DNA of 64,000 bases from Candidatus Scatomonas pullistercoris (GCA_018713515.1 DVOO01000013.1:1-64000); one strand, 5' to 3'; numbered from the stretch's first letter, positions 47,167 to 57,266 are shown. Notes: generated from the letters alone by a model not told the origin. Made by a program: numbers and translations.

Positions 47167-48834
47167 TCAGTCCGGAATTTCCAGGATCGCCCCGCGATTG
47201 GCGCTGGTCACCATTTTGGCGTACCGGGCCAGATAGCCGGTGGTTACATTGGGCTTTCTGGGCTTCCAGTTCTTCCGCCGCTCTTCCAGCACCTCCTCCG
47301 GAACGGCAAGCTCCAGCTTATTTTCCGGAATATTAATGCGGATCCGATCTCCCTCTTCCACCAGGGCGATGGGGCCGCCCACGGCGGCTTCCGGGCTCAC
47401 GTGTCCGATGGAAGCGCCCCGGGAAGCGCCGGAGAAGCGGCCGTCCGTAATCAGGGCCACGGTGGAGCCAAGCCCCATGCCCGCAATGGCCGAGGTGGGA
47501 TTCAGCATTTCCCGCATGCCCGGGCCGCCCTTCGGTCCCTCATAGCGGATAACCACCACATCGCCCGCAACAATCTTTCCGCCCTTGATCGCCGCAATGG
47601 CATCCTCTTCACAGTCAAAGACTCTGGCCGGGCCCTCATGAACCATCATCTCCTCGCAGACGGCGGAGCGCTTCACCACCGCCGTATCCGGAGCCAGGTT
47701 CCCCTTCAGAACGGCGATGCCGCCCGTCTGGCTGTAGGGATTGTCTATGGGACGGATCACCTCGGGATTCTTATTCTGAACGCCGCGGATATTCTCACCC
47801 ACCGTCCTGCCCGTAACAGTCATGCAGTCCAGATGCAGAAGATCCTTCCTGGAAAGCTCGTTCATCACCGCGTAGACGCCTCCCGCCTCGTTCAGATCTT
47901 CTATATAGGTATGTCCGGCCGGCGCCAGATGACAGAGGTTCGGCGTTCTGGCGCTGATCTCATTGGCCAGCTCCGGCAGGAAATCAAATCCCACCTCATG
48001 GGCAATGGCCGGAAGATGCAGCATGCTGTTTGTGGAGCAGCCCAGAGCCATATCTACGGTCAGAGCATTCAAAAACGCGTTCTTCGTCATAATATCCCGG
48101 GGCCGGATATTTTTCTTCAGCAGCTCCATCACCTGCATGCCGGCATGTTTGGCCAGCTTCAGGCGTTCGGAATAGACGGCGGGGATGGTTCCGTTGCCCC
48201 GAAGTCCCATGCCCAGCACCTCCGTCAGGCAGTTCATGCTGTTGGCCGTGTACATGCCGGAGCAGGACCCGCAGGTGGGACATGCCTTGCACTCAAACTC
48301 ATCCACATCTTCCTCTGTGATGGTTCCCGCCGTGTACGCGCCCACCGCCTCAAACATGGAGGAAAGGCTTCTCTTCTCTCCGTGGACATGGCCGGCCAGC
48401 ATGGGGCCTCCGCTGACAAATACAGTGGGAACGTTGATTCTCGCCGCGGCCATCAGAAGACCCGGCACATTTTTATCACAGTTGGGGATCATGACGAGAG
48501 CGTCGAACTGATGCGCCATGGCCATGGCCTCTGTGGAATCGGCAATCAGATCTCTGGTTACCAGGGAATATTTCATTCCGATATGGCCCATGGCAATCCC
48601 GTCGCAGACAGCGATCGCCGGGAAGACGATGGGAGTTCCTCCCGCCATGGCCACGCCCATCTTTACAGCTTCCGTAATCTTATCCAGGTTCATGTGTCCC
48701 GGTACAATCTCATTATAGGAGCTGACAATGCCCACCAGAGGCCGCTCCAGCTCTTCCTTCGTCATTCCCAGCGCGTTAAAAAGGCTTCTGTGGGGGGCTG
48801 ACTGCATCCCCTTCTTCACTGCATCACTTCTCAT
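47167..48834 (-). CDS. ilvD: dihydroxy-acid dehydratase
   Basis: The protein has about 555 residues from ATG 48832-48834 (M-R-S-D-A-V); a start three codons earlier is possible. Cluster cysteines lie in N-C-D-K-N-V-P-G and [21 protein letters not shown] near 460 is the other hallmark. It dehydrates dihydroxyisovalerate and dihydroxymethylvalerate to the keto acids. The start overlaps the leuB stop by about 11 bases, which implies coupled translation. Confidence 0.96.
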   Translation of the reverse strand: MRSDAVKKGMQSAPHRSLFNALGMTKEELERPLVGIVSSYNEIVPGHMNLDKITEAVKMGVAMAGGTPIVFPAIAVCDGIAMGHIGMKYSLVTRDLIADSTEAMAMAHQFDALVMIPNCDKNVPGLLMAAARINVPTVFVSGGPMLAGHVHGEKRSLSSMFEAVGAYTAGTITEEDVDEFECKACPTCGSCSGMYTANSMNCLTEVLGMGLRGNGTIPAVYSERLKLAKHAGMQVMELLKKNIRPRDIMTKNAFLNALTVDMALGCSTNSMLHLPAIAHEVGFDFLPELANEISARTPNLCHLAPAGHTYIEDLNEAGGVYAVMNELSRKDLLHLDCMTVTGRTVGENIRGVQNKNPEVIRPIDNPYSQTGGIAVLKGNLAPDTAVVKRSAVCEEMMVHEGPARVFDCEEDAIAAIKGGKIVAGDVVVIRYEGPKGGPGMREMLNPTSAIAGMGLGSTVALITDGRFSGASRGASIGHVSPEAAVGGPIALVEEGDRIRINIPENKLELAVPEEVLEERRKNWKPRKPNVTTGYLARYAKMVTSANRGAILEIPD

Positions 48835-49930
48835 CCTTCTCATCTCCTCCAACTTTCGCTGCCACCAGAGATCCCATCTCCGTGGTAGATACTTTTCTGC
48901 ATCCCTCCGACATAATATCGCCGGTGCGGTACCCTTCCTTCAGCACCTTCTGCACTGCCGCCTCCACGGCATCCGCCTCCGCGTCCAGATCGAGAGAATA
49001 GCGGAGCAGCATGGCTGCGGAGAGGATCGTGGCCAGCGGATTGGCCAGATTCTTTCCCGCGATATCCGGAGCTGAACCGTGGCTTGGCTCATAGAGGCCG
49101 AAGCTGGTCTCATTCAGGCTGGCGGAAGAGAGCATCCCGATGGAGCCCGTCACCATGCTGGCCTCATCGGACAGAATATCTCCGAACATATTCTCCGTCA
49201 GGATTACATCAAACTGGCCCGGATCCCTGACCAGCTGCATGGCGCAGTTGTCCACCAGCATATGCTCCAGAGTAATGTCCGGATATTCCCGGGCTGTTTC
49301 CTCCACCACGGAGCGCCACAGTCTGGATGAATCCAGCACGTTGGCTTTATCGACGCTGGTGACTTTCTTTCTTCTCTTTCCGGCAATCTCAAAGGCCCTC
49401 TTTGCGATCCGCCGGATCTCATTTTCATTATAGATCAGGGTATCCACAGCCGTACGGACGCCGTTCTCCTCATACGTTTTTCTCTCGCCGAAATACAGAC
49501 CGCCGGTAAGCTCCCGCATGATCACCATATCAAAGCCCTTCCCGATCACCTCATCTCTTAAGGGGCAGGCGGCCTTAAGCTCGTCATACAGGTAAGCCGG
49601 ACGCACATTGGCAAACAGGTTCAGAGCCTTGCGGATTCCCAGCAGGCCGGCCTCCGGGCGTCTGGAGGGCTCCAGCCGGTACCAGGGAGAGGTGGCCGCG
49701 TCGCCTCCGATGGATCCCATCAGCACCGCATCGCAGGTTTTCGCCTCCGCCACTGTCTCCTCCGTCAGAGGCAGTCCGGTGGCATCGATCGACGCGCCGC
49801 CCAGCAGCATATCTGAATAATGGAAGGTGTGCCCGTACTTTTCACAGACAGCATCCAGCACCTTTTTTGCTTCATTTACAATTTCCGGGCCGATTCCATC
49901 GCCCCGGATCAATCCGATCTTATATTCCAT
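48824..49930 (-). CDS. leuB: 3-isopropylmalate dehydrogenase
   Basis: The protein has 368 residues. [13 protein letters not shown] at the start, [30 protein letters not shown] with the catalytic Lys, and the NAD motif [14 protein letters not shown]. It catalyses oxidative decarboxylation in leucine synthesis. LeuA, leuC and leuD are not in the window. It leads the unit, with a promoter just upstream. Confidence 0.96.
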   Translation of the reverse strand: MEYKIGLIRGDGIGPEIVNEAKKVLDAVCEKYGHTFHYSDMLLGGASIDATGLPLTEETVAEAKTCDAVLMGSIGGDAATSPWYRLEPSRRPEAGLLGIRKALNLFANVRPAYLYDELKAACPLRDEVIGKGFDMVIMRELTGGLYFGERKTYEENGVRTAVDTLIYNENEIRRIAKRAFEIAGKRRKKVTSVDKANVLDSSRLWRSVVEETAREYPDITLEHMLVDNCAMQLVRDPGQFDVILTENMFGDILSDEASMVTGSIGMLSSASLNETSFGLYEPSHGSAPDIAGKNLANPLATILSAAMLLRYSLDLDAEADAVEAAVQKVLKEGYRTGDIMSEGCRKVSTTEMGSLVAAKVGGDEKDEK

Positions 49931-49991
49931 AGCTATCCCTCTTTTCTCTTTCCACTCCGTCCCGGCGTCCAGCCGGGCCGATATAAGTAAT

Positions 49992-50020
49992 ATGATACTT
50001 CAATATTACGGAATTTTCAA
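49992..50020 (-). promoter_or_regulatory. leuB-ilvD-ilvB promoter
   Basis: On the minus strand TTGAAA (50015-50020), 17 bases, TATCAT (49992-49997). The leader of about 55 bases has a small CCCGGC/GCCGGG hairpin but is too short for a T-box. Confidence 0.6.
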
Positions 50021-50060
50021 CAAAAACCGCAAGAAACTCCGTCCAAAACGCCTGCCGCTG

Positions 50061-50108
50061 TAAAAAATCCACAGAACAGGACTCCCTTCCGGCCATCCTG
50101 TTCTGTGG
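50061..50108 (-). terminator. yajC terminator
   Basis: Perfect 13-bp stem CCACAGAACAGGA / TCCTGTTCTGTGG (50069-50081, 50096-50108), followed on the minus strand by ATTTTTTA. It separates yajC from the leuB promoter. Confidence 0.9.
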
Positions 50109-50124
50109 ACTTTCCGTTTTTCTT

Positions 50125-50505
50125 TTATTTCTTTTTTGTCTCGACCTTTTCCGTCTTGGAGTCCTTCTTCGTCTCCTTCTCGGCAGCCGCCGCTGCCTCC
50201 TCCGGCTTCTCAACCGCCGCAATGGCCGATTTTCTCATGGGGATCCGGCAGTTTCTGTTGTTGCCGAACTCCACGATCACATCGTCTTCGGTAATATTGA
50301 TGACCGTTCCGTAAAAACCGCTGTTGGTCACGATCGCATCGCCCACGGCCAGATCGGAAAGCATGGACTGCATCCGCTTCTGCTCCTTCTTCTGGGGACG
50401 GATCATCATAAAATACATCAGCGCCACCAGAACTACGATCCCGATAAGCATCATTCCCATGCCGCCGGAAGATGATGCTGTTGATGTCTCACTTGCAAAA
50501 ATCAT
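50125..50505 (-). CDS. yajC: preprotein translocase accessory subunit YajC
   Basis: The protein has 126 residues. One N-terminal membrane helix (about 18-36) leads into Y-F-M-M-I-R-P-Q-K-K-E-Q-K and then the small beta domain L-A-V-G-D-A-I-V-T-N-S-G-F-Y-G-T-V. The Ala/Glu/Lys-rich tail is an extension seen in some Clostridia. YajC associates with SecDF; those genes are not next to it here. Often it follows tgt, but tgt is 4 kb away in this window. Confidence 0.94.
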   Translation of the reverse strand: MIFASETSTASSSGGMGMMLIGIVVLVALMYFMMIRPQKKEQKRMQSMLSDLAVGDAIVTNSGFYGTVINITEDDVIVEFGNNRNCRIPMRKSAIAAVEKPEEAAAAAEKETKKDSKTEKVETKKK

Positions 50506-50601
50506 TCTTTTCTTTCCTCCTGCTATTTTCAGCTACTCTTAAACGCATCCGCGCACTAGTAATATAATACACAATCGTTTCCTAAATGGCAAGCGTTTTC
50601 T

Positions 50602-52050
50602 TTACCCCATCTCCACATCCTGGGTAGGTTCCGGTCCCACAACCTGGTCCACGCTGTAATACACAACGACCGGATATCCGATCTCCATGGCATTAAAAAT
50701 CGTCTGGGCCGCGCTGCGGGGTGTATTGACGCAGCCGTGGGAACCATTGGTCTGCCAGATATCCCCGCCGTAGCCGGATGCGTCCTCCCCCCGCCAGGAG
50801 GCATCGTGGATGCCGCAGTCTCCGTTAAAGGGCAGCCAGAAGTCTACATCACTGTTATACGTGTCAAAGTGGGCGCCCTCCTCCTTTGCATCGATGGCCC
50901 ACACGCTTCCGGAAGGCGTATCGTATCCGGTGGAATGGCAGCCGGTCACCACCGGAGTGTCCACGATCAGCTGCCCATCCTGATAGCACCACATCCGCTG
51001 TTCCACGATACAGATTTCCACATACGTATCTCCGATATCATTGACCGACCGGTCCGCTCCCTCATACAGGTAAACCGGCTCGACCGTTGCCGTCTGTCCC
51101 TCCTGCACCATCTGAAGAAGAGCCTCTGTTGTGGCCTCCCGGTCTATCACCCAGCCGTAATCCCCGCCGGCCGCCAGTGTGATAACCGCTCCGGAGGTGG
51201 TTGTAAATGTATGCTCCAGTCCGAATGTATCCGTCTCATAGGCCATCTGCGTGACCCACTGAAGCATCTGGCCGCGGTCTAATACATATTCTCCGTCTTC
51301 TCCCTTTACAATCCAGTTTTTGATTGCTTCCCGGTCCACCGTCATCTGCCGGTCCCCGAAATCGTAGGTGATGCTTGCGGCCGTCATACGGTTCAGAAAA
51401 TCCGCCTCCTCCTGCAGCTTCGGGTCCGTGCTAAGCACAGAAGGCTGTTCGTACAGTCCCAGCGCGTCCAGATCTATTTCCGTTTTTCCGGTTTCCACAG
51501 CTTCTTTGACCGCAGCCGCAGTCCTGTCTCGGTCCAGAAGATTCCCCTGCACTTCCGGACTCACTGCAAAGGCCGTTCCGGTATCCTCCACAAAAGCATC
51601 GGAGGGCGGCGTTATATTTTCCTGCTGAAAACATTTCAGCCGGCCCAAAAGTTCCGAAATTCCCGCCTCTTCATAAGTAAATGCCTCTGCCACCTGGTAA
51701 GAATGACTCCGGCCCACAGCCAGGAACCAGAGGCTGTCCTTCTGAGCGGAGAGCAGCGCGTCCACACCGCCGTCGTCTGCATATCTGACAGCCAGCTGCT
51801 CCCCTGTAATCGTTTCCTCCGCTCCTCCCCGTTCCCGGAGTACCAGCGTATATCTCTGCAGCTCCTTCTGGATCTCCTCCTTTACTGCTTCCGCAGTCAT
51901 TCCTCCGCAGTCGATCCCGTTGACCACTGTCCCCGGATAGAAATGAGAAGAAAAATAATTCTTTCCCCAAAAATAAACGGCAGCAATCCCCACGGCCAAA
52001 CCAATCAGCAGCACAATCTTAACGGATGCTCTTCTTGATGCCTTCTTCAT
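50602..52050 (-). CDS. L,D-transpeptidase (YkuD) with peptidoglycan-binding repeats
   Basis: The protein has 482 residues. One N-terminal membrane helix (about 11-29), then two PG_binding_4-like segments (about 60-330; V-N-G-I-D-C-G-G-M-T precedes them). The YkuD catalytic domain has H-F-D-T-Y, G-I-H-D-A-S-W and the active-site S-H-G-C-V-N-T-P near 445. It should crosslink peptidoglycan stems 3-3 or attach proteins to the wall. This is the common Clostridia layout of LDT enzymes, insensitive to most beta-lactams as a class. A promoter is present upstream. Confidence 0.93.
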   Translation of the reverse strand: MKKASRRASVKIVLLIGLAVGIAAVYFWGKNYFSSHFYPGTVVNGIDCGGMTAEAVKEEIQKELQRYTLVLRERGGAEETITGEQLAVRYADDGGVDALLSAQKDSLWFLAVGRSHSYQVAEAFTYEEAGISELLGRLKCFQQENITPPSDAFVEDTGTAFAVSPEVQGNLLDRDRTAAAVKEAVETGKTEIDLDALGLYEQPSVLSTDPKLQEEADFLNRMTAASITYDFGDRQMTVDREAIKNWIVKGEDGEYVLDRGQMLQWVTQMAYETDTFGLEHTFTTTSGAVITLAAGGDYGWVIDREATTEALLQMVQEGQTATVEPVYLYEGADRSVNDIGDTYVEICIVEQRMWCYQDGQLIVDTPVVTGCHSTGYDTPSGSVWAIDAKEEGAHFDTYNSDVDFWLPFNGDCGIHDASWRGEDASGYGGDIWQTNGSHGCVNTPRSAAQTIFNAMEIGYPVVVYYSVDQVVGPEPTQDVEMG

Positions 52051-52082
52051 GACTGCTCCTCTCTCATCTTTTCTTAAATCTT

Positions 52083-52111
52083 ATGCTATCTTTGCATGTA
52101 TAAAATGTCAA
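52083..52111 (-). promoter_or_regulatory. promoter of the L,D-transpeptidase gene
   Basis: On the minus strand TTGACA (52106-52111), 17 bases, TAGCAT (52083-52088), about 35 bases before the start codon. Confidence 0.7.
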
Positions 52112-52138
52112 GCAAAACCCTCCTTCTTTCCTCATGAG

Positions 52139-52167
52139 TTGTTCTTTTCTGACAATTATGGTATCCT
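52139..52167 (+). promoter_or_regulatory. promoter of the symporter gene
   Basis: TTGTTC (52139-52144), 17 bases, TATCCT (52162-52167), divergent from the L,D-transpeptidase promoter, and followed by TAGGAGG before the ATG at 52203. Confidence 0.5.
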
Positions 52168-52202
52168 GATATCAATCATTCACTTTATAGGAGGTTTCTG
52201 AC

Positions 52203-53546
52203 ATGCTCACAGTCACTGCTGACACTACAGGTATCGGACAGGGAATGGATTACCTTCAGGAAACCCTGAAGTCTTTGCGCCTTAAGCCGAAAGCCGTCAA
52301 CCGCATACTTCTGGCAGCTGAAGAATCCCTGGTCAAACTTTCTTCGCATACAGACGCGGGAGCCCTGCTTCAGATCGCTGTCATTCGGCGTCTTGGCACC
52401 ATCTCCATCCGTCTGTCATCCTCCGGGGAATCCTTTGACCTGGCAGAGAATTCCAGTTTCGGTATTCCTCTGGAAATAGAGGATGTGGACTACGATACGG
52501 AGATGGCCATCCGCAATCTGGTGCTCCGTTCTTTTCAGGACAATCTGAAATATAAACATAAAAATCATCGGAATACCATTGTCATCACCGCAAAAAAATC
52601 CGAAAAAAAAGCCCTGTGGATGACTCTGGGAGCTCTGGTGCTGGCCATTGCCCTCGGCTTCCTCCTAAAATTTGCCTTCCCCGAATTTCTGACTCAGGGC
52701 ATGGACACCTACTGTTTCACGCCGGTAAAAACCATGTTCCTGAATGCTTTGAAAATGGTGGTCGGCCCCGTCGTATTTTTCTCTATCGTCTCCTGTATCT
52801 CCAATTTCAGCAATCTGGCGGAGTTCGGCAAGATCGGCGCAAAAGTTATGGGTATGTATCTCTTTACCACTTTTATCGCCATCGGCGTAGGTCTCGGCAT
52901 CTTCTTTCTGTTTCAGCCCGGCAGTCCCAGCATGCTGGATTCCGCTCAGGCAGCTGCCGCTTCCGTGGAAACCACGAGCGTTTCCATGCTGGATACGGTT
53001 ATCAATATTGTGCCGGATAATTTTGTGCTGCCGTTCCTGAATGCAGATATGCTGCAGATTATTTTTATCGCCCTCCTGTGCGGCATTGCCGTGGGCATGA
53101 TCGGGGACTATTCCAAGCCTCTGAAAGACTTTTTCGAAGCCTGCAACACTCTGTTTCTGAAGATTACTACTTTGATTATCAAATTCGTACCTCTGGCCGT
53201 ATTCTGCTCCGTGATCTCTTTGATCCTGCAGACAGGCACCGATACGCTCCTGTCCCTGCTGGGACTTATGGGCACCGTCATTGCCGGAATGGCCTGCATG
53301 ATTGCTGTTTACTGCCTCCTGATCCTGTCAATCGGCGCTCCCGGAGTTCCCGGATCCGCTTTTATCTGTCTGTCTGTACTGCTGGTACAGATCGGTGTGC
53401 CGGTGGAAGCGGTCGGCCTTCTTATGGGCATTGATCCGATTCTGTCCATGTTCCGTGCCACCTCCAACACTACCGGAGACGCCGCCGTCTCCCTGGCCGT
53501 GGCCAAAACAGAGGGACTGCTGGATCTAAATGTGTATAACCGCTGA
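52203..53546 (+). CDS. ATPase-like domain fused to a dicarboxylate/amino acid:cation symporter; core deleted
   Basis: The protein has 447 residues behind AGGAGG. Residues 1-135 resemble a GHKL/anti-sigma-type ATPase fold (R-I-L-L-A-A-E-E-S-L-V). From about 137 it is a DAACS (GltP-like) symporter: F-T-P-V-K-T-M-F-L-N-A-L-K-M-V-V-G-P, then G-A-P-G-V-P-G-S-A-F (hairpin 2) and S-N-T-T-G-D-A (helix 8). Between A-V-Y-C-L-L-I (about 370) and L-S-I-G-A-P-G the expected hairpin 1 (serine-rich) and helix 7 with the N-M-D-G-T sodium site are missing, roughly 100 residues, in frame. The transporter is therefore probably inactive despite an open frame. Full-length fused relatives are recalled, not searched. 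Confidence 0.8.
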   Translation: MLTVTADTTGIGQGMDYLQETLKSLRLKPKAVNRILLAAEESLVKLSSHTDAGALLQIAVIRRLGTISIRLSSSGESFDLAENSSFGIPLEIEDVDYDTEMAIRNLVLRSFQDNLKYKHKNHRNTIVITAKKSEKKALWMTLGALVLAIALGFLLKFAFPEFLTQGMDTYCFTPVKTMFLNALKMVVGPVVFFSIVSCISNFSNLAEFGKIGAKVMGMYLFTTFIAIGVGLGIFFLFQPGSPSMLDSAQAAAASVETTSVSMLDTVINIVPDNFVLPFLNADMLQIIFIALLCGIAVGMIGDYSKPLKDFFEACNTLFLKITTLIIKFVPLAVFCSVISLILQTGTDTLLSLLGLMGTVIAGMACMIAVYCLLILSIGAPGVPGSAFICLSVLLVQIGVPVEAVGLLMGIDPILSMFRATSNTTGDAAVSLAVAKTEGLLDLNVYNR

Positions 53547-53557
53547 AACTTTTCCTA

Positions 53558-53596
53558 AGCCGCTGTAATCCCGGGTTCTCCTGAATTACAGCGGCT
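53558..53596 (+). terminator. inverted repeat after the symporter gene
   Basis: Perfect 12-bp arms AGCCGCTGTAAT (53558-53569) and ATTACAGCGGCT (53585-53596). The following sequence GCGTCTCCTTCCC is not U-rich, so it is a weak terminator candidate. Confidence 0.45.
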
Positions 53597-54327
53597 GCGT
53601 CTCCTTCCCTGTTTTGAAAAATCCTACAGTAATACTTCCTGTGCCGGCAGCGCAGACACACACGCCAGTGATACAGATATCTGAAATATTTTGAAACGCT
53701 TCCAGCTCTATCTGCCCCGAACTCACCTTATGGATGGAAATCAAGCTTTCCTCCGGAAGTTTTTCCACCTCGTACGCTTCACTGCCGGCCCCATCATGCC
53801 CTCCTTAATTTCTACGCGAAATGTATCATGCAGGTCCAGTCCGTTCCGTTTCGCCAGATTTTCAGAAATCACCGTTTTATAACGATCCCCCGCCTGTACA
53901 TTCCGCCCTCGGATGACCTCAAAGGCCCCACTGCGGAAATACGGATGAAGTTCTCCCGTCCTGCAGTTTAAAGCGTATGTCGTTTGGCTGCTCATCTCTA
54001 TATAATCCGCTGTCACCAGTTCATTCGGAGGGGCTTCCGACTTCATCCAGGCTCCCGGCCGTAATTTCAATTCTGTCCATATGTGCGAATATGTATTTAT
54101 TTCGTAAGCGCTCACTCCTTCTATCTGGGAGATTTTCTCAATCATGCCATCTGTAACAAGTGGACCCCATGCTTCTCTTCAGCTCAGTTATCTCTTCAGC
54201 CACGCTTCTTTGAATACTGACAGAAATCAGTACGGCCAAGGATAAAAGGAACAATATCAGAAGCGCCAGAGCCGTTCTTCCCTTTTTTCTTCTGATATAA
54301 AGCAGAGATCGATGAACAGTTCCCATC
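53586..54327 (-). pseudogene. FtsX/MacB-type ABC transporter permease, frameshifted N-terminal part
   Basis: Start ATG at 54325-54327 behind AAGGAGG: M-G-T-V-H-R-S-L-L-Y-I-R-R-K-K-G-R-T then one membrane helix, typical of FtsX-like permeases. The frame breaks at about 54150; a one-base shift restores L-V-T-D-G-M-I-E-K-I-S-Q and a MacB_PCD-like extracellular region. A second shift at about 53770 leads into L-P-E-E-S-L-I-S-I-H-K-V. The other three helices are absent and no ATPase gene is nearby. Two frameshifts plus truncation make this a dead gene. Confidence 0.75.
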
Positions 54328-54451
54328 CCGGCCACCTCCTTTATCCCGAACGATTTGCTTTCTGCCAAACCATTCCATTTCTTTCTTAATTTTCTTTGCC
54401 ATAAAATAGACGTTCCGTCTTGCTCTCCTGCTTCCGATCCATCGATTTTTT

Positions 54452-55591
54452 TCAGGTCTCTCCTGCCGCAAAGCCTTCCAGCTTCTCTTTCTTGTAGGCC
54501 GGGAACCGTTCCTGATCCAGAGCCTCCCGGATCTCTTCCATTAAATGATTATAAAAATACAGATTGTGTAGCACGCAGAGCCGCATGCCCAGCATCTCCT
54601 TTGCCTTCAGAAGGTGCCGGATATAGGCCCGGCTGTACCGGCGGCAGGCCGGGCAGCCGCAGCCCTCCTGAATCGGACGGTCATCCAGCTCATACCGGGC
54701 GTTTAAAAGGTTCAGCTTGCCGCGGTTCGTGTACACATGTCCGTGACGGCCGTTGCGGCTGGGGTACACGCAGTCAAAGAAATCGATGCCCCGCTCCACG
54801 CCCTCCAGGATATTGGCCGGCGTGCCCACGCCCATCAGATACGTAGGCTTGTCCTTGGGCAGATAGGGAACCACCTCCTCCAGGATGTGGTACATTTCCT
54901 CATGACTCTCCCCTACGGCCAGTCCGCCAACAGCGTAGCCGTCTAGTTCCATCTCGCTGATCCTCTTGGCGTGGTCGATGCGGATATCCGGATAGATGGC
55001 CCCCTGGTTGATGCCGAAAAGGAGCTGCTGCCTGTTGATCGTATCCTCACGCTGATTCAGCTCCTGCATCTTCACTTTACATCTCTGGAGCCACCGGGCC
55101 GTCCGGTCCACGGATGCCTGGACGTAGGATCGCTCCGCCACGCTGGAGGGGCACTCATCAAAGGCCATGGCAATGGTGGAAGCCAGATTGGACTGGATCT
55201 GCATACTCTCTTCCGGGCCCATAAAAATTTTCCGCCCGTCCACATGGGAGTGGAAATAGACGCCCTCTTCCCTAATCTTCCGCAGCGTGGCCAGAGAAAA
55301 CACCTGGAAGCCGCCGGAGTCGGTAAGTATGGGTTTGTTCCAGGACATGAATTTGTGAAGACCTCCCAGCTTCTTTACCACCTCATCACCGGGACGCACA
55401 TGCAGATGGTAGGTATTGGACAGCTCCACCTGGGTGCCGATGCCTTCCAGATCCTCCGTGGAGACGGCCCCTTTAATGGCCGCCACGGTGCCCACATTCA
55501 TAAATACCGGGGTCTGGATCACTCCGTGCACCGTGTGAAATTCCGCCCGCTTGGCTCTGCCCTCAGTTTTCAGAATCTTATATTCGCTCAT
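54452..55591 (-). CDS. tgt: tRNA-guanine transglycosylase
   Basis: The protein has 379 residues. L-T-D-S-G-G-F-Q-V-F-S-L (substrate pocket), M-A-F-D-E-C-P, G-G-L-A-V-G-E, D-C-V-Y-P-S-R-N-G-R-H-G (nucleophilic Asp region) and zinc ligands C-G-C-P-A-C-R ... H-N-L near 310-350. It exchanges guanine 34 for a queuine precursor in Asn, Asp, His and Tyr tRNAs. It is a standalone gene here; queA and yajC are not adjacent. Confidence 0.96.
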   Translation of the reverse strand: MSEYKILKTEGRAKRAEFHTVHGVIQTPVFMNVGTVAAIKGAVSTEDLEGIGTQVELSNTYHLHVRPGDEVVKKLGGLHKFMSWNKPILTDSGGFQVFSLATLRKIREEGVYFHSHVDGRKIFMGPEESMQIQSNLASTIAMAFDECPSSVAERSYVQASVDRTARWLQRCKVKMQELNQREDTINRQQLLFGINQGAIYPDIRIDHAKRISEMELDGYAVGGLAVGESHEEMYHILEEVVPYLPKDKPTYLMGVGTPANILEGVERGIDFFDCVYPSRNGRHGHVYTNRGKLNLLNARYELDDRPIQEGCGCPACRRYSRAYIRHLLKAKEMLGMRLCVLHNLYFYNHLMEEIREALDQERFPAYKKEKLEGFAAGET

Positions 55592-55628
55592 GTTCTCTCT
55601 CCTCTGTCCTTCTTCCTCTCTGTCTCTT

Positions 55629-57068
55629 TCAGGATGCCGGTACCCACACGGACACCGACCCGCCGTTCACCGGAAAATCCGCCCAGCCGTCGGCCCCGAT
55701 CCGGACGGCTTCCCTGCGGTTCCCCAGAAAATCCAGGAACAGGCGTCCGGCAAACCCGGGGCCCGCGTACATCCTTTTCCGGCCCTCTCCCCGGTCCGTC
55801 AGCGCCACGGCCATACCGGAACCCGGATGGGCCGGATCCCCCTCCCGGACCCAGCCGATCACATCGCTGCTGTCCAGATAATCCCTCTGGGGGCCGTAGG
55901 CGTACCTCTTCCGGGCCAGCATCAGCCGCTCCAGCTCCGGAACGGGCGGAATGCCGCTGTGGGGAATGCCGTAGAGATCCCCGTAAAATACACAGGGCAG
56001 CCCTTCACTTCGCAAAAGGATGCAGGCATAAGCCAGGGGCCTGCACCAGGGCGCCACCCAGGACTCCAGAGCCTGCCCCGGCTGGGTATCATGGTTATCC
56101 ACAAAAGTCACCGCGTAATCCGGCTCTATTCCGGCCAGCGTATCCCGGAAAAGACTTCCCAGATCAAAATTGCCGTCCGCCCCGGAGAGCTGCCGGAACT
56201 TAAAGTGAAGGGGGACGTCAAAGAGCCGCATCACGCGGCTGCACTGCTCCAGATAGCTTTTCAGCACCCGCGCATCCGGATGCCAGTATTCTCCCACCGC
56301 AGGCAGATCCCGGCCGCTGTCCCTCCGGAGCTTTCCGAGCCAGCGGGGGAAGAAGTCCGCGCTGATATGCTTCACCGCATCCAGACGGAAACCGTCCATT
56401 CCCACCGTGTCCAGATACCACTTTCCCCAGCGGTCCAGCTCTTCCAGCACCGCCGGATTTTTCATGTCCAGATCCGCGCCCATGAGGTAATCATAGTTCC
56501 CGTTTTCACTGTCCACAGCGGTCTCCCAGGACTTCCCCTCAAGCTCAAAAATCTGATGCTGCTTCTGCCGGTCATCCCAGTCCACGCCGTCGAAGCAGTG
56601 CCAGTCCCAGACAAAGTCCGAATACTTTCCCTTTCTTCCCGGAAATGTAAATTTTGTCCAGGCCCGGATCTCGGCATCCGGGGCGATCTCCTGATTTCTG
56701 TTCCGGCTGCTGACAGCCCCGGCCCGGACGGTCTCCGCCTCATCCGCTCCCATGCGGTGGTTCAGCACGATATCCGCCCATACTTTCATCCCCGCCCGGT
56801 GGCAGGCTTCCACAGCCCGGAGATATTCCTCCCGGGTACCGTACTTGGTGGCCACTGTTCCCTTCTGGTCAAACTCTCCCAGATCGTAAAGGTCATAAAC
56901 ACCGTAGCCCACATCACTCTTTCCCGCCTGCCCCTTGTAGGCCGGCGGCATCCATACATCCGTAATTCCCAGCGAAGCCAGATATCCGGATTCCCCGGCC
57001 AGACGGTTCCAATGCTGCCCGTCCTCCGGCAGATACCACTCAAAAAACTGGATCAGCGTCCTGTTCAT
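55629..57068 (-). CDS. cytoplasmic alpha-amylase (GH13, AmyA/AmyS type)
   Basis: The protein has 479 residues with no signal peptide. GH13 regions: D-I-V-L-N-H-R (region I), G-F-R-L-D-A-V-K-H (nucleophile Asp), A-V-G-E-Y-W (acid Glu) and F-V-D-N-H-D-T-Q (transition-state Asp). Opening Q-F-F-E-W-Y-L-P and V-W-M-P-P-A-Y-K-G are typical of the cytoplasmic GH13_5 group. It hydrolyses internal alpha-1,4 bonds of maltodextrin or glycogen. It is monocistronic; tgt follows it 38 bases away. Confidence 0.94.
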   Translation of the reverse strand: MNRTLIQFFEWYLPEDGQHWNRLAGESGYLASLGITDVWMPPAYKGQAGKSDVGYGVYDLYDLGEFDQKGTVATKYGTREEYLRAVEACHRAGMKVWADIVLNHRMGADEAETVRAGAVSSRNRNQEIAPDAEIRAWTKFTFPGRKGKYSDFVWDWHCFDGVDWDDRQKQHQIFELEGKSWETAVDSENGNYDYLMGADLDMKNPAVLEELDRWGKWYLDTVGMDGFRLDAVKHISADFFPRWLGKLRRDSGRDLPAVGEYWHPDARVLKSYLEQCSRVMRLFDVPLHFKFRQLSGADGNFDLGSLFRDTLAGIEPDYAVTFVDNHDTQPGQALESWVAPWCRPLAYACILLRSEGLPCVFYGDLYGIPHSGIPPVPELERLMLARKRYAYGPQRDYLDSSDVIGWVREGDPAHPGSGMAVALTDRGEGRKRMYAGPGFAGRLFLDFLGNRREAVRIGADGWADFPVNGGSVSVWVPAS

Positions 57069-57207
57069 TCTTCAAATCCTTTCTCTTTCAATGGCTACAG
57101 TATAGCCTGTTCCCCCGCAAAAATCAATGACCGACCCCTCTCCCGCTTCAGATATTTCGTACAGCCTAAGGCTATACTCTTTTCCTATTTGCCGGAGATT
57201 TTACTAA

Positions 57208-57236
57208 TTGTATTTGCCCGGATCTTGTCGTATAAT
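57208..57236 (+). promoter_or_regulatory. promoter of the activase gene
   Basis: TTGTAT (57208-57213), 17 bases, TATAAT (57231-57236). GAGGAG follows 7-8 bases before the ATG at 57267. Confidence 0.7.
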
Positions 57237-57266
57237 CATAAGAAGCGAAAGTGAGGAGATTTTTAC

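Noticed and set aside
49931-50060. possible T-box or amino acid riboswitch before leuB
   Set aside because: The leader is only about 55 bases with one small hairpin; no T-box sequence or large aptamer is visible.
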